Source of the DNA: Microtetraspora fusca
GTDB taxonomy: Bacteria > Actinomycetota > Actinomycetes > Streptosporangiales > Streptosporangiaceae
Length of the DNA stretch: 64,000 bases
Assembly (NCBI RefSeq): GCF_001570365.1
Contig: NZ_BBYK01000048.1
Span: 1 to 64,000, forward strand
Reading direction: 5' to 3'
Under the pieces are notes generated by a model. That model made no database searches. It had not been told where the DNA came from and worked only from the letters and a program-made list of their open reading frames with translations. The translations under genes and the position numbers were made by a program. Below, piece after piece: positions 1 to 8,314 of the stretch (position 1 is its first letter; each line of letters opens with the position of its first letter).

Positions 1-55
1 GTGTTCGCATTTTACTAGCCCTTTGCCTAATCGGCAGGCGAAAGGAGAACGTCGT

Positions 56-150
56 GAGCGCTTCGCGCTCTGGGCTGTCCCGGCTCCGCCGGGCCACCCT
101 TTGTGGGGTCCGGATTCCTCCCGGCCCTGAAGGACCGGGCTTCCTCCGGA
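56..150 (+). ncRNA. possible omega RNA / right end of an IS605-type element
   Basis: Three GC hairpins follow one another: GAGCGC-TTC-GCGCTC (56-70), CCCGGC-TCC-GCCGGG (79-93) and a CCCGG/CCGGG stem enclosing CCT-GA-AGG (120-139). The run ends in a purine/pyrimidine tract at 140-152. Tandem hairpins of this kind, with a CCCGG-CCTGAAGG-CCGGG core, are what I remember at the 3' end of actinobacterial tnpB genes, where the omega (re)RNA scaffold overlaps the transposon right end. The tnpB reading frame itself would lie left of the window; no in-frame protein reaches in, because the frames close by about position 130. The identity rests on resemblance only. It could instead be a simple intergenic terminator cluster. 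Confidence 0.33.
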
Positions 151-255
151 GGTTTCGGTGAGACCTCCCGTAGCCCTGGCCGAACGAGACGCATTTCCGG
201 GGGCTGCTGCGGGGGCATTCCTGAACGGCACTCCGGGCAGCGCGCGACCAAAGGG

Positions 256-774
256 TCAAGTGAGGTAGGGCAGGCGCGCCGACCTGTACAAGCTGATGAT
301 GAACCACGCGATGACGATGAAACCCGTGATCGCGACGATGAATGCGATGGCCTGCATCTGGACGACCGCGTACCCGAGCAGCAACGCCGCAACGCTGACT
401 ATCGTCAGAATCCAGCGGATCGCGTCGAAAGTCGAAGCAGTGGAGACATCGCCGAAATCTCGTGCCCGGGCGATGATGCCCGCCGCCACGAGCCATGTCG
501 TGACCAGCTTGCTCGCTCCATAAAGCAGGCCGATGACGATGTTCCCCGTGAGCCCGGCGAGTTCCGCGAACGAGAGCACCAACGTCACGAGGGCGGCCAT
601 GCGAGCCTTGCCGAAGGCGGGATCGCTTGCTGATTCCAGGCGCGAGAGCCCCGAAACCACGAGCCCCCATCCGACGGCATCTATGAGCAGGTCGAATCCG
701 TTGATGCGTAACGCCAGTGAGGCGATGAGGAATCCGGCCGCGACGCGATGGAGAGGAAACACGGTCGAGATCAT
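256..774 (-). CDS. small integral membrane protein, unknown family
   Basis: A 172-residue protein that is mostly hydrophobic, with about five predicted membrane spans (roughly residues 10-30, 35-50, 60-85, 90-105 and two close spans at 120-165) and a short basic C-terminus. I do not recognise the family; the layout resembles small DUF308/HdeD-type or YqjF-type membrane proteins, but no diagnostic motif is visible. The ATG at 774 is preferred. An upstream in-frame start at 906 would overlap the preceding lactonase gene by 34 bp and add a basic, non-membrane extension. It lies about 100 bp downstream of the SMP-30 gene on the same strand and could be read from the same transcript. Confidence 0.6.
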   Translation of the reverse strand: MISTVFPLHRVAAGFLIASLALRINGFDLLIDAVGWGLVVSGLSRLESASDPAFGKARMAALVTLVLSFAELAGLTGNIVIGLLYGASKLVTTWLVAAGIIARARDFGDVSTASTFDAIRWILTIVSVAALLLGYAVVQMQAIAFIVAITGFIVIAWFIISLYRSARLPYLT

Positions 775-872
775 CTCATGAGCGGCAAATGCCGATCGCC
801 CCACGCGCTCTGCCAGAATTCGGTCACACGTCAAGAAGGAGGTACGGCAGCCGATGGGCGCCACGCACCGGA

Positions 873-1769
873 TCAGGCGGCGGAGGTCTGCGGCTGCCCC
901 GACCAAACCGGGACGGGCGAGCCGGGCACCTCGATGCGGGTGGTGAACAGCCGGCCCGAGTCCGGGTGGGCGAGGCGCCGGTCGTCGGTCAGCTCCGCCG
1001 AGGCGGTGGTGATGACCAGGGTGCGCAGGTCCTCACCGGCGAAGGTGAGGCTGGAGGTGTGCGGGGCGGGCACCGGGATGCGCTCGGTGAGGGTGGCGTC
1101 GGGGGCGTACCGGCGGACCTCGCCGATCTCCCACACGGCCACCCACAGGTGGCCTTCGGCGTCCAGGGCGATGCCGTCGGGCAGGCCGTCGTCCACCCGC
1201 AGGTGTGCCCGCCGCTTCCCCGCCGCGCCGGTCGCCGGGTCGTAGTCGCGCACGAAGACGGTGTGGCGGTAGGTGTCGACGCTGTACATCGTGCGGCCGT
1301 CGGCCGACCAGGCCAGGCCGTTGGACAGCTGCAGGTCGCCGTCGATCTCGGTGAGCCGGCCGTCGGCCTCTACCCGGACGAGCGTCTCGCGCTGCGAGGG
1401 ACCGTCCAGGGACAGGGTGCCCACCAGGAAGCGGCCGGCCGGGTCGACGCCGGCGTCGTTGAGCCGCCGGCGCTGTCCGGCGGGGACGATGCGGGGCCCG
1501 CCCCGCCGGGTGCCGTCGGGGTGGAGCACGACGAGGTGTTCCTGGGCGGCCACCAGGAAGGTTCCGTCGGCCGCGACCGCCACCGCGCCGACCATGGAGT
1601 CGAACTCGTGCCGGCCGGTCACCTCGACGCGGCCGGCGTCGAGGCGGCCTTCGAGTACCGCTCCGGCGAGGATGTCGACCCACAGCAGGCGGTCCCGGGC
1701 GGCGTCCCACACCGGCCCTTCGGCCAGGTGGAACGTCTCGATGGTCGCGGGGACCGGAGGGTTGGTCAT
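873..1769 (-). CDS. SMP-30/gluconolactonase family lactonase
   Basis: A 298-residue six-bladed beta-propeller of the SMP-30/gluconolactonase/LRE family, which opens sugar-acid lactones with a single divalent metal. The four expected metal ligands are present: Glu17 (in AEGPVWD), Asn104 (RRLNDAG), Asn150 (LSNGLAWS) and Asp198 (LPDGIALD). The length is normal for the family and no signal peptide is seen, so it is cytosolic. The start ATG overlaps the stop of the upstream IclR gene by 4 bp (1766-1769), so the two are translationally coupled. With an IclR regulator and a fumarylacetoacetase-family hydrolase next door, a role in a non-phosphorylative sugar-acid route such as L-rhamnonate or L-fuconate is plausible; the substrate is inferred. 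Confidence 0.88.
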   Translation of the reverse strand: MTNPPVPATIETFHLAEGPVWDAARDRLLWVDILAGAVLEGRLDAGRVEVTGRHEFDSMVGAVAVAADGTFLVAAQEHLVVLHPDGTRRGGPRIVPAGQRRRLNDAGVDPAGRFLVGTLSLDGPSQRETLVRVEADGRLTEIDGDLQLSNGLAWSADGRTMYSVDTYRHTVFVRDYDPATGAAGKRRAHLRVDDGLPDGIALDAEGHLWVAVWEIGEVRRYAPDATLTERIPVPAPHTSSLTFAGEDLRTLVITTASAELTDDRRLAHPDSGRLFTTRIEVPGSPVPVWSGQPQTSAA

Positions 1770-2545
1770 CGTGGTTCTCCCAGCTCGCCCAGCAGGGCAC
1801 GGATGTCCTCGACGGCGTCGACCAGCGCCTGCAGGGGGGTTCGGTAGGTCAGGCCACTGACACTCAGCGCGCCCGAGGGAAGGGTCGGCGAGGTCGCGTA
1901 GACGGGGAGGGCGACGCAGTTGATGCCCACCTCGTTCTCCTGGTCGTCGACGGAGTAGCCCTGCGCGCGGATCGCCCGCAGTTCCTCATACAGCTCCTCG
2001 GCCGTGCAGCGCGTGTGCGGGGTGCGGCGCACCAGCGGCGCGTCGCCGACCCACTCGGCGACGGCTTCGGGGGTGTCCAACCGGTAGGCCAGCAGCAGCT
2101 TGCCGACGGCGGTGGCGTGCGCGGGGTTGCGGCCGCCGATCGTGGAGGTCAGCCGGATGGCACCGGTGGGCGGGTCCACCTTGGCCCGGTAGACGACCTC
2201 GCGGCCGTCGAGCACCGCGTAGTGCGCGGTCTCGCCGAACCGGGCGGCCAGCGTCTCCAGCAGCGGCCGGATGCGCACGTGCTCGGGGCGGGCCTCGTGG
2301 TGGGCGAAGGCCATCCGCAGGAACTCGTCGCCGAGCATGTAGTGGCCGCGGGCGTCCTGGTCGGCCAGCCCGGCCCGGCGCAGCGCGCCCAGCGCGCGGT
2401 GCACGGTCGGCTTGGGGCTGCCGATGGCCCGCGTCAGCTCCTCCAGTCCGACGCCGTCGGGGTAGCGGGACAGCTCCTTGAGAACGGCGAGGACACGATC
2501 GGAGCCCACCAGGCGGCCGTCGTCGGCTGGCACGTCAACCGTCAT
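1766..2545 (-). CDS. IclR family transcriptional regulator
   Basis: A 259-residue regulator with an N-terminal winged helix-turn-helix (about residues 12-70, including GLEELTRAIGSPKPTVHRAL) and a C-terminal IclR effector domain (about 85-250, with the ATAVGKLLLA and DDQENEVGINCVALPV segments typical of the family). The ATG at 2545 is chosen because GGGAGG lies 8-9 bp upstream; a longer frame exists but starts inside structured intergenic DNA. It is first in a two-gene unit with the lactonase. A 17-bp box at 2564-2580, just upstream of its ribosome site, recurs at 3861-3877 before the FAH-family gene, so it probably controls itself and that gene. Confidence 0.9.
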   Translation of the reverse strand: MTVDVPADDGRLVGSDRVLAVLKELSRYPDGVGLEELTRAIGSPKPTVHRALGALRRAGLADQDARGHYMLGDEFLRMAFAHHEARPEHVRIRPLLETLAARFGETAHYAVLDGREVVYRAKVDPPTGAIRLTSTIGGRNPAHATAVGKLLLAYRLDTPEAVAEWVGDAPLVRRTPHTRCTAEELYEELRAIRAQGYSVDDQENEVGINCVALPVYATSPTLPSGALSVSGLTYRTPLQALVDAVEDIRALLGELGEPR

Positions 2546-2563
2546 CTGCGTATCCTCCCTGCA

Positions 2564-2580
2564 ATTCCAGAAATTAGACC
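2564..2580 (-). promoter_or_regulatory. IclR box 1 (candidate operator/-10)
   Basis: Read on the minus strand the box is GGTCTAATTTCTGGAAT. It matches box 2 (3861-3877) at 13 of 17 positions and contains the near-palindrome AATT-CCAGA-AATT. TCTAAT could be the -10 hexamer, so bound regulator would block transcription of the IclR-lactonase unit. Operator status is inferred from the match and position. Confidence 0.5.
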
Positions 2581-2679
2581 GCCCGTGCGGTGTGGCGTCC
2601 CACGGTGCCGATGGCGGACGTCGCCCAGGGGTGCCGGCGAGTCCGCCCCCGGCTACCGGGACGACCATTCTGGCGAGTG

Positions 2680-2762
2680 GCCGGGAGGGATCTCACCTCC
2701 CGGCTCGCGCAGAACCGTGCGTGAATCTCTGGATTCACAGCCCCCGGCCGTACCGGCCGGGG
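2680..2762. terminator. three consecutive hairpins, terminator-like
   Basis: Three stem-loops occupy the gap between the FAH-family stop and the IclR promoter: GCCGGGAGG/CCTCCCGGC (2680-2704, 7-nt loop), GTGAATC/GATTCAC (2721-2738, 4-nt loop) and CCCCGGCCG/CGGCCGGGG (2742-2762, TAC loop). No U-tract follows any of them. They would serve to end minus-strand transcription after the FAH-family gene, but such a tandem also resembles a mobile-element boundary. Confidence 0.4.
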
Positions 2763-2778
2763 CCCGTGGGGACGCCTC

Positions 2779-3630
2779 CTACCGCGGGGCCACGACGTGC
2801 TGCCGCTGCGCGCCGAGGCCGGCGATGCCGAGCTCCATCACGTCAGCCGGCCGCAGCCAGATCTGGGGGTCGTGGCCCATGCCAACGCCGGGCGGGGTGC
2901 CGGTGTTGATCAGGTCGCCGGGTTCCAGCACCATGAACTGGCTCAGGTGGTGGACGATGAAGTACGAATCGAAGATCATCGTCTTGGTGTTGCCGGTCTG
3001 CCGCCGCACGCCGTTGACGTCCAGCCACATGTCCAGGTCGTTGACGTCGGCGATCTCGTCGGGGGTGACCAGCCACGGCCCGGCCGGGTTGAAGGTCTCG
3101 GCGGATTTGCCCTTGACCCACTGGCCGCCACGCTCCATCTGGAAGGCGCGCTCGCTGACGTCGTTGACCACACAGTAGCCGGCGATCACGTCCGCGGCGT
3201 CCTCCACCGAGTCGAGGTAGGAGGTGCGCCTGCCGATGACGATGCCCAGCTCGACCTCCCAGTCGGCCTTGGTGGACCCGCGCGGGATGCGCACGTCGTC
3301 GTTCGGGCCGATGAGGGTGTTGGGCGACTTGGTGAACAGGATCGGCTCGTCGGGCACGGCCTGGCCGGTCTCGGCGGCGTGGTCGCTGTAGTTCAGGCCG
3401 ATGCACAGGATCTGGTGCGGGCGGGCGATCGGGGCACCGATCCGCTCACCGGCGAACTCGCAGGTCTGCCCGGCGGCGATCCGCTCGGCGACCGGCCCGG
3501 CGAGTAGGGCGGTGCCGCCGGCGGCGAAGAACTTCTCGTCGAAGTCCGCGGTCAGGTCGGAGACGTCGATGTAGCGGGTGTCGTCGACGCGGACGACCGG
3601 CTTCTCGGCGCCGGGGGCGCCGATGCGCAT
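2779..3630 (-). CDS. fumarylacetoacetate hydrolase family protein
   Basis: A 283-residue protein of the FAH superfamily, which cleaves or hydrates beta-dicarbonyl-type acids at a Mg/Mn centre. The metal-binding Glu-x-Glu pair is seen at E125 and E127 (DWEVELG), with Asp157 (NDVSERAFQ) completing the site; CIGLNYSDHAAE (76-87) marks the start of the catalytic fold. The sequence most resembles the subgroup annotated as 2,4-diketo-3-deoxy-L-fuconate/L-rhamnonate hydrolase or ureidoglycolate lyase-like. The adjacent SMP-30 lactonase supports a sugar-acid pathway. The ATG at 3630 has a purine-rich GAAAGAAGAAG some 12 bp upstream. A palindromic IclR box lies about 230 bp upstream. The exact substrate is not decidable here. 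Confidence 0.85.
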   Translation of the reverse strand: MRIGAPGAEKPVVRVDDTRYIDVSDLTADFDEKFFAAGGTALLAGPVAERIAAGQTCEFAGERIGAPIARPHQILCIGLNYSDHAAETGQAVPDEPILFTKSPNTLIGPNDDVRIPRGSTKADWEVELGIVIGRRTSYLDSVEDAADVIAGYCVVNDVSERAFQMERGGQWVKGKSAETFNPAGPWLVTPDEIADVNDLDMWLDVNGVRRQTGNTKTMIFDSYFIVHHLSQFMVLEPGDLINTGTPPGVGMGHDPQIWLRPADVMELGIAGLGAQRQHVVAPR

Positions 3631-4162
3631 GAGGTACAACGCTTCTTCTTTCGGGGTCGGGACGGGGCGGAGGGCACCCGGCGGGGCGTGGGGACACCGG
3701 CGCGCGACGCGTGCCCGGCCCGGCACCGGGACGGCGCCGGGCGGACCCGGAGGGCCGGTCCCACCGGGGCGCGGACCGGCTCGGGCGGCGCCGCAGACGC
3801 TCGGCCGGCGGACCCGCAGCCGGTCTTCGCGTCGCCGGAACGTCCCTCGACGCCGATCACATTCCGAATGTTAGACCACGATTCCGGCAAACGAAATACC
3901 ACCCTCTCCGGCCCCGTTCATGCGGATCGCCGAACGGCGCGTACTCGGCTTCGAGGAACAACCCGCCAGCCACAAGGCGCCCTCCGCCGTGACCGCCCGG
4001 GACCTCGCCTTCCGCCGCTCCGGTCGCCGACGGCAACGGGACGGGCAACCACCTTGCTGCCTGGCAAAATGTCACGGCATCGGGAGAGCGCGGTTACCGG
4101 CTGACACGTCGGTGAAATGCGCGGGAAACGCGGCGGAAACGGCGGCTTCCTATGGTCCCGTC
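3631..4162. other. intergenic region between FAH and urease genes
   Basis: About 530 bp without a convincing gene. It holds the IclR box at 3859-3877 and, at its right end, the candidate ureA promoter. The GC-rich stretch 3650-3850 shows open frames on both strands, but they are proline/arginine-rich and lack any ribosome site, so I treat them as chance frames. Confidence 0.6.
3859..3877 (-). promoter_or_regulatory. IclR box 2 with perfect palindrome
   Basis: ACATTC-C-GAATGT (3859-3871) is a perfect 6-1-6 inverted repeat followed by TAGACC, the same tail that follows box 1 at 2564-2580. On the minus strand it reads GGTCTAACATTCGGAAT. This is the candidate site for the IclR protein in front of the FAH-family gene. 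Confidence 0.5.
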
Positions 4163-4465
4163 ATGAGGCTCACTCCACACGAACAGGAACGCCTGCTCAT
4201 CCACGTCGCCGCGGGCGTCGCCCGCGACCGCCGGGAGCGGGGCCTTCGCCTCAACCATCCCGAGGCCACCGCGATCATCGCGTCCTTCCTGCTGGAGGGC
4301 GCGCGGGACGGCCGCAGCGTGGCGGACCTGATGGACGCGGGCCGCAAGGTGCTCCAGCGCGAGGACGTCATGGAGGGCGTCCCCGAGATGCTGGAGTCGG
4401 TGCAGATCGAGGCGACCTTCCCCGACGGCACCAAGCTCGTCACCGTCCACCGGCCGATCACATGA
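4163..4465 (+). CDS. ureA: urease subunit gamma
   Basis: A 100-residue protein with the standard length and sequence of the urease gamma subunit ([16 protein letters not shown] at the start, [20 protein letters not shown], and the [21 protein letters not shown]-terminal segment). It forms the (alpha-beta-gamma)3 trimer with UreB and UreC. The start ATG has no Shine-Dalgarno sequence. TATGGT lies at -12 to -7 (4151-4156), the spacing expected of a leaderless mRNA whose transcription begins at the A of the ATG. The ureA stop overlaps the ureB start by 4 bp (ATGA). Confidence 0.96.
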   Translation: MRLTPHEQERLLIHVAAGVARDRRERGLRLNHPEATAIIASFLLEGARDGRSVADLMDAGRKVLQREDVMEGVPEMLESVQIEATFPDGTKLVTVHRPIT

Positions 4466-4785
4466 TCCCCGGCGAGATCGTGTACGGCGACGCGCCGGTC
4501 CCGCTCAACCCGGGCAGGCGGCGGATCACGCTGCGGGTCGTCAACACGGCGGACCGGCCGATCCAGGTGGGTTCGCACTACCACTTCGCCGCGGCCAACC
4601 CCGCGCTGGAGTTCGACCGGCGGGCCGCCTGGGGCACCCGCCTGGACGTGCCGGCCGGGACCGCCATCAGGTTCGAGCCCGGCATCGAGCGCGATGTGAC
4701 GCTCGTTCCCCTGGCGGGCCACCGCGTCGTCCCGGGGCTGCGCCCGGAATGGGCGGGCCCGCTCGACCGCGAGGAGTCCCGATGA
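4462..4785 (+). CDS. ureB: urease subunit beta
   Basis: A 107-residue beta subunit: [10 protein letters not shown] at the start, [18 protein letters not shown] (the conserved His-containing strand) and [10 protein letters not shown]. It is structural, non-catalytic, and clasps the alpha subunit. Both junctions are ATGA overlaps (4462-4465 with ureA, 4782-4785 with ureC), so the three subunits are translationally coupled and made in fixed ratio. Confidence 0.96.
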   Translation: MIPGEIVYGDAPVPLNPGRRRITLRVVNTADRPIQVGSHYHFAAANPALEFDRRAAWGTRLDVPAGTAIRFEPGIERDVTLVPLAGHRVVPGLRPEWAGPLDREESR

Positions 4786-6530
4786 CCGCCGTCGAACGGG
4801 CACACTACGCCGCGCTGTACGGCCCGACCGCCGGCGACCGGATACGGCTGGCCGACACGGATCTGTTCGTCGAGGTGACCGAGGACCTCGCGATGGGCCC
4901 GGCCGGCGCGGGCGACGAGGCCGTCTTCGGCGGCGGCAAGGTGATCCGCGAGTCCATGGGGCAGGCCCGCGCCACCCGGGCCGAGGGCGCGCCCGACCTG
5001 GTCGTCACCGGCGCCGTGATCCTCGACCACTGGGGCGTCGTGAAGGCCGACATCGGCATCCGCGACGGGCGGATCTCGGCGATCGGCAAGGCGGGCAACC
5101 CCGACACGATGGACGGCGTCCACCCGGATCTCGTCATCGGGCCGTCCACCGAGATCCTCGCGGGCAACGGCAAGATCGTCACGGCGGGGGCGGTGGACTC
5201 CCACGTGCACCTGATCTGCCCGCGACTCCTGGACGAGGCGCTGGCGTCGGGCGTCACGACGATCATCGGCGGCGGCACGGGCCCCGCCGAGGGCACGAAG
5301 GCCACCACGGTCACCGGCACGTGGTACCTCGCCCGCATGCTGGAGTCGCTGGACTCCCACCCGGTGAACGTGGCGCTGCTCGGCAAGGGCAACACCGTGA
5401 GCGTCGAGGGCCTGTACGAGCAGCTCAGGGCCGGGGCGTCCGGGTTCAAGCTGCACGAGGACTGGGGCACGACGCCCGCCGCGATCGACGCCTGCCTCCG
5501 CGTGTGCGAGGCCACGGGGGTGCAGGCGGCGATCCACACCGACACGCTCAACGAGGCCGGGTTCGTCGAGTCGACGCTCGCGGCGATCGGCGGGCGGATG
5601 ATCCACGCCTACCACACCGAGGGCGCCGGAGGCGGGCACGCCCCCGACATCATCAAGGTGGCGGGCCATCGGAACATCCTGCCGTCGTCCACCAACCCGA
5701 CCCGGCCGCACACCGTCAACACGCACCACGAGCACCTGGACATGCTGATGGTGTGCCACCACCTCAACCCGTCGATCCCCGAGGACCTGGCGTTCGCCGA
5801 GTCCCGGATCCGTCCGGCGACGATGGCGGCCGAGGACGTCCTGCACGACATCGGGGCCATCTCGATGATCGGCTCCGACTCGCAGGCCATGGGCCGGATC
5901 GGCGAGACGATCATCCGCACCTGGCAGACCGCGCACGTCATGAAGGGGCGGCGCGGCGCGCTTCCCGGTGAGTCCGGTACGGCGTCCGCCCACGGGACCG
6001 CCCACCCCGCCGACAACCTCCGCGCCCGCCGCTATATCGCGAAATACACGATAAATCCGGCGATAGCGCATGGGCTGGACGCCGAGGTCGGCTCGGTCGA
6101 ACCCGGCAAACTGGCCGACCTCGTGCTCTGGAGTCCCGCGTTCTTCGGGGTGAAGCCGGATCTCGTGATCAAGGGCGGCGTGATCGCGTACGCGCAGATG
6201 GGCGACGCGAACGCGTCGATCCCCACCCCGCAGCCGGTGCTCCCCCGGCCCATGTTCGGCGCGGCGCCCGCCACCGCGGCGGCGACGTCACTGCACTTCG
6301 TGGCCCCGCTCGCCATCGAGGACGGCCTCGCCGACCGGCTCGGGATCGCCCGCAGGCTCGCCCCCGTCTCCAGCGTGCGGCGGCGCGGCAAGGAGGCGAT
6401 GGTGCTCAACGACGCGCTCCCCTCGATCGAGGTGAACCCCGACACCTTCGCGGTGCGGGTGGACGGCGAGCTCGTCGAGCCCGCTCCCGCCGAGGTGCTT
6501 CCCATGGCCCAGCGCTACTTCCTCTTCTGA
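4782..6530 (+). CDS. ureC: urease subunit alpha (catalytic)
   Basis: A 582-residue catalytic subunit that hydrolyses urea to ammonia and carbamate at a dinuclear nickel site. Visible catalytic elements: the His-Val-His pair at residues 141-143 (DSHVHLICP), the lysine that is carbamylated to bridge both nickels (about K223 in GFKLHEDWG), the nickel His in AAIHTD and HAYHTEG, and the mobile-flap Cys-His (about C325 in MVCHHLNPS). The C-terminus MAQRYFLF is canonical. It is slightly longer than the usual 567-573 residues, with a small insertion near the C-terminal third. There is no sign of damage. Confidence 0.97.
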   Translation: MTAVERAHYAALYGPTAGDRIRLADTDLFVEVTEDLAMGPAGAGDEAVFGGGKVIRESMGQARATRAEGAPDLVVTGAVILDHWGVVKADIGIRDGRISAIGKAGNPDTMDGVHPDLVIGPSTEILAGNGKIVTAGAVDSHVHLICPRLLDEALASGVTTIIGGGTGPAEGTKATTVTGTWYLARMLESLDSHPVNVALLGKGNTVSVEGLYEQLRAGASGFKLHEDWGTTPAAIDACLRVCEATGVQAAIHTDTLNEAGFVESTLAAIGGRMIHAYHTEGAGGGHAPDIIKVAGHRNILPSSTNPTRPHTVNTHHEHLDMLMVCHHLNPSIPEDLAFAESRIRPATMAAEDVLHDIGAISMIGSDSQAMGRIGETIIRTWQTAHVMKGRRGALPGESGTASAHGTAHPADNLRARRYIAKYTINPAIAHGLDAEVGSVEPGKLADLVLWSPAFFGVKPDLVIKGGVIAYAQMGDANASIPTPQPVLPRPMFGAAPATAAATSLHFVAPLAIEDGLADRLGIARRLAPVSSVRRRGKEAMVLNDALPSIEVNPDTFAVRVDGELVEPAPAEVLPMAQRYFLF

Positions 6531-6611
6531 GACGACGGCCCCGGCCCCGGCCCCGGCCCGATGGTGGCCGACCGACCCTGGCCTCGACGACCACGACGAA
6601 GGACGGTGACC

Positions 6612-7484
6612 GTGGACGCCGCGCTCCTGTTGCTCGCCGACTCCCGGCTGCCCGCCGGAGGTCACGCTCACTCCGGCGGCGTCGAGGAGGCCGTACGCGT
6701 GGGTGCGGTGACCGGTCCCGATGACCTGGCGCGCTTCCTTCGCGGGCGGCTCGCCACGGCCGGCCTGGTCGCCGCCGCACTCGCCGCCGCCGCCTGTGAG
6801 TTGGGCTCCAGCGTCATCGACGCTGCGGCGCCCGCCCGGCGACGACCGGCCGACCTCGCCTCCGAGAGCACCGGCGGAGGGCCGGAGAGGACCGGCGGCC
6901 CGCCGGAGCCGATCGCCCTCTGGAGGCGGCTCGACGCCGAGGCGGACGCCCGTACCTCGTCGCCCGCCCAGCGGGAGGCCGCCCGCACCCAGGGACGGCT
7001 CCTGGTCAGGACGGCCCGGCGGATCTGGCCGTCGCCCGTCCTCGAGACCCTCGCGGGAGCCGTGCCCGAGGGCGCGCACCATCCGATCGCGCTCGGTGCG
7101 GCGGCAGCGGCGGCGGGCTGCGACCCGGGCCAGGCCGCGCTGGCCGCGACCTACTCGTCGGTGACGGGGCCGGCGACGGCGGCCGTGCGGCTCCTCGGCC
7201 TGGACCCGGTGACGGTGCACCGGCTGCTCGCCGACCTGGCTCCCTCGCTGGACGAGACCGCACGCGCCGCTCATACGGCCGCGCGCCCGGAGCGCGGGGC
7301 CGCCGATCCGGAGAGCCGGTGGACACCCCACCCGGACGGCGAAGGAACGGCGGACCCGGATCTCGCCGATCCGGGCTTCGCGGGCGACGCGTGGTGGGCG
7401 GCGTTACCCGCGGCGGCCGCGCCCGCGCTCGACCTCCTGGCCGAGAACCACCTGAAGGCCGGGACCCGGCTCTTCGTCTCCTGA
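6612..7484 (+). CDS. ureF: urease accessory protein UreF (extended)
   Basis: UreF helps load nickel into apo-urease, acting with UreG and UreD. LLLLADSRLPAGGHAHSGG at the N-terminus and the AGCDPGQAALAATYSSVTGP helix region identify it. At 290 residues it is longer than typical UreF (about 210-240): two low-complexity acidic/Gly/Pro-rich insertions sit near residues 75-100 and 225-255. The GTG at 6612 is preferred over GTG 6606 because AAGGA (about 6599) is then 8 bp away. It follows ureC by 81 bp of C/G-rich sequence. Confidence 0.9.
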   Translation: MDAALLLLADSRLPAGGHAHSGGVEEAVRVGAVTGPDDLARFLRGRLATAGLVAAALAAAACELGSSVIDAAAPARRRPADLASESTGGGPERTGGPPEPIALWRRLDAEADARTSSPAQREAARTQGRLLVRTARRIWPSPVLETLAGAVPEGAHHPIALGAAAAAAGCDPGQAALAATYSSVTGPATAAVRLLGLDPVTVHRLLADLAPSLDETARAAHTAARPERGAADPESRWTPHPDGEGTADPDLADPGFAGDAWWAALPAAAAPALDLLAENHLKAGTRLFVS

Positions 7485-7530
7485 CCGGTTCCACTCCCTG
7501 ACGGCTACATAGAAGGACGGTGACCCGGAG

Positions 7531-8265
7531 ATGGGCGCACACCACGACGACCGGCACGACGCACCGGACGGCCACGACCGGGCGCTCCGCCTCGGCATCG
7601 GCGGCCCGGTCGGCAGCGGCAAGACCGCGCTGGTGGCCGCGCTGTGCCGCGGCCTCGGCCCGTCGATGCGGCTCGGCGTCGTGACGAACGACATCTACAC
7701 GACCGAGGACGCCGACTTCCTGCGCCGCGCGGGGGTGCTCGATCCCGAACGCATCCTCGCGGTGCAGACCGGCTGCTGCCCCCACACCGCGATCCGCGAC
7801 GACATCGCGGCCAATCTGGACGCGGTCGAGATCCTGGAGGAGCGGTTCGGGCCGCTCGATCTGGTGATCGTCGAGAGCGGGGGTGACAACCTGACCGCCA
7901 CCTTCAGCCGCGGGCTGGCGGACGCCCAGATCTTCGTGCTCGACGTCTCCGGCGGGGACAAGGTCCCGCGCAAGGGCGGTCCCGGCGTCACCACGGCCGA
8001 CCTGCTCGTGGTCAACAAGACCGATCTCGCTCCTCTCGTCGGCGCGGACCTGGCCGTCATGGCCCGGGACGCGCAAGCCGTACGCGAGGGCAGGCCCGTG
8101 CTGTTCACCTCGATCAGGGAGGACGGCGGCGCGCCCGGCGTCGCCGAATGGGTGTCCGGCGTCGTCCACTCGTGGCGGCACCGGCACGGCCACGCCCATG
8201 ACCACGCGGACGGGCCGGGGCCGGACGGTTCCGGCGAGATCCCCGTGACCGTCGACCGCGCATGA
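7531..8265 (+). CDS. ureG: urease accessory GTPase UreG
   Basis: A SIMIBI-class GTPase that drives nickel delivery. Walker A is GPVGSGKT (residues 25-32). The metal-binding Cys-Pro-His is in [12 protein letters not shown] (about 87-98), Walker B is VIVESGGDN, and the base-recognition motif is NKTDL. It is 244 residues, longer than usual UreG (about 200-225), because of histidine-rich ends: His4, His5, His9 and His15 at the N-terminus, and [12 protein letters not shown] near the C-terminus. No ureE is present in the cluster, so these tails may act as the nickel store; that is inference. GAAGGACGG lies upstream of the ATG. Confidence 0.95.
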   Translation: MGAHHDDRHDAPDGHDRALRLGIGGPVGSGKTALVAALCRGLGPSMRLGVVTNDIYTTEDADFLRRAGVLDPERILAVQTGCCPHTAIRDDIAANLDAVEILEERFGPLDLVIVESGGDNLTATFSRGLADAQIFVLDVSGGDKVPRKGGPGVTTADLLVVNKTDLAPLVGADLAVMARDAQAVREGRPVLFTSIREDGGAPGVAEWVSGVVHSWRHRHGHAHDHADGPGPDGSGEIPVTVDRA

Positions 8266-8314
8266 CGTCCTTCCCGAGTCGGCACCCGGCGGGCTCCCCG
8301 GCGAAGGAGACGCG

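Noticed and set aside
103-633. Plus-strand open frames in the left intergenic and membrane-protein area
   Set aside because: Charged low-complexity translation with no start signal; the minus-strand membrane protein accounts for the coding signal from 256 on.
4578-6071. A 497-codon minus-strand frame over ureB-ureC
   Set aside because: Antisense to conserved urease genes; no motif of its own.
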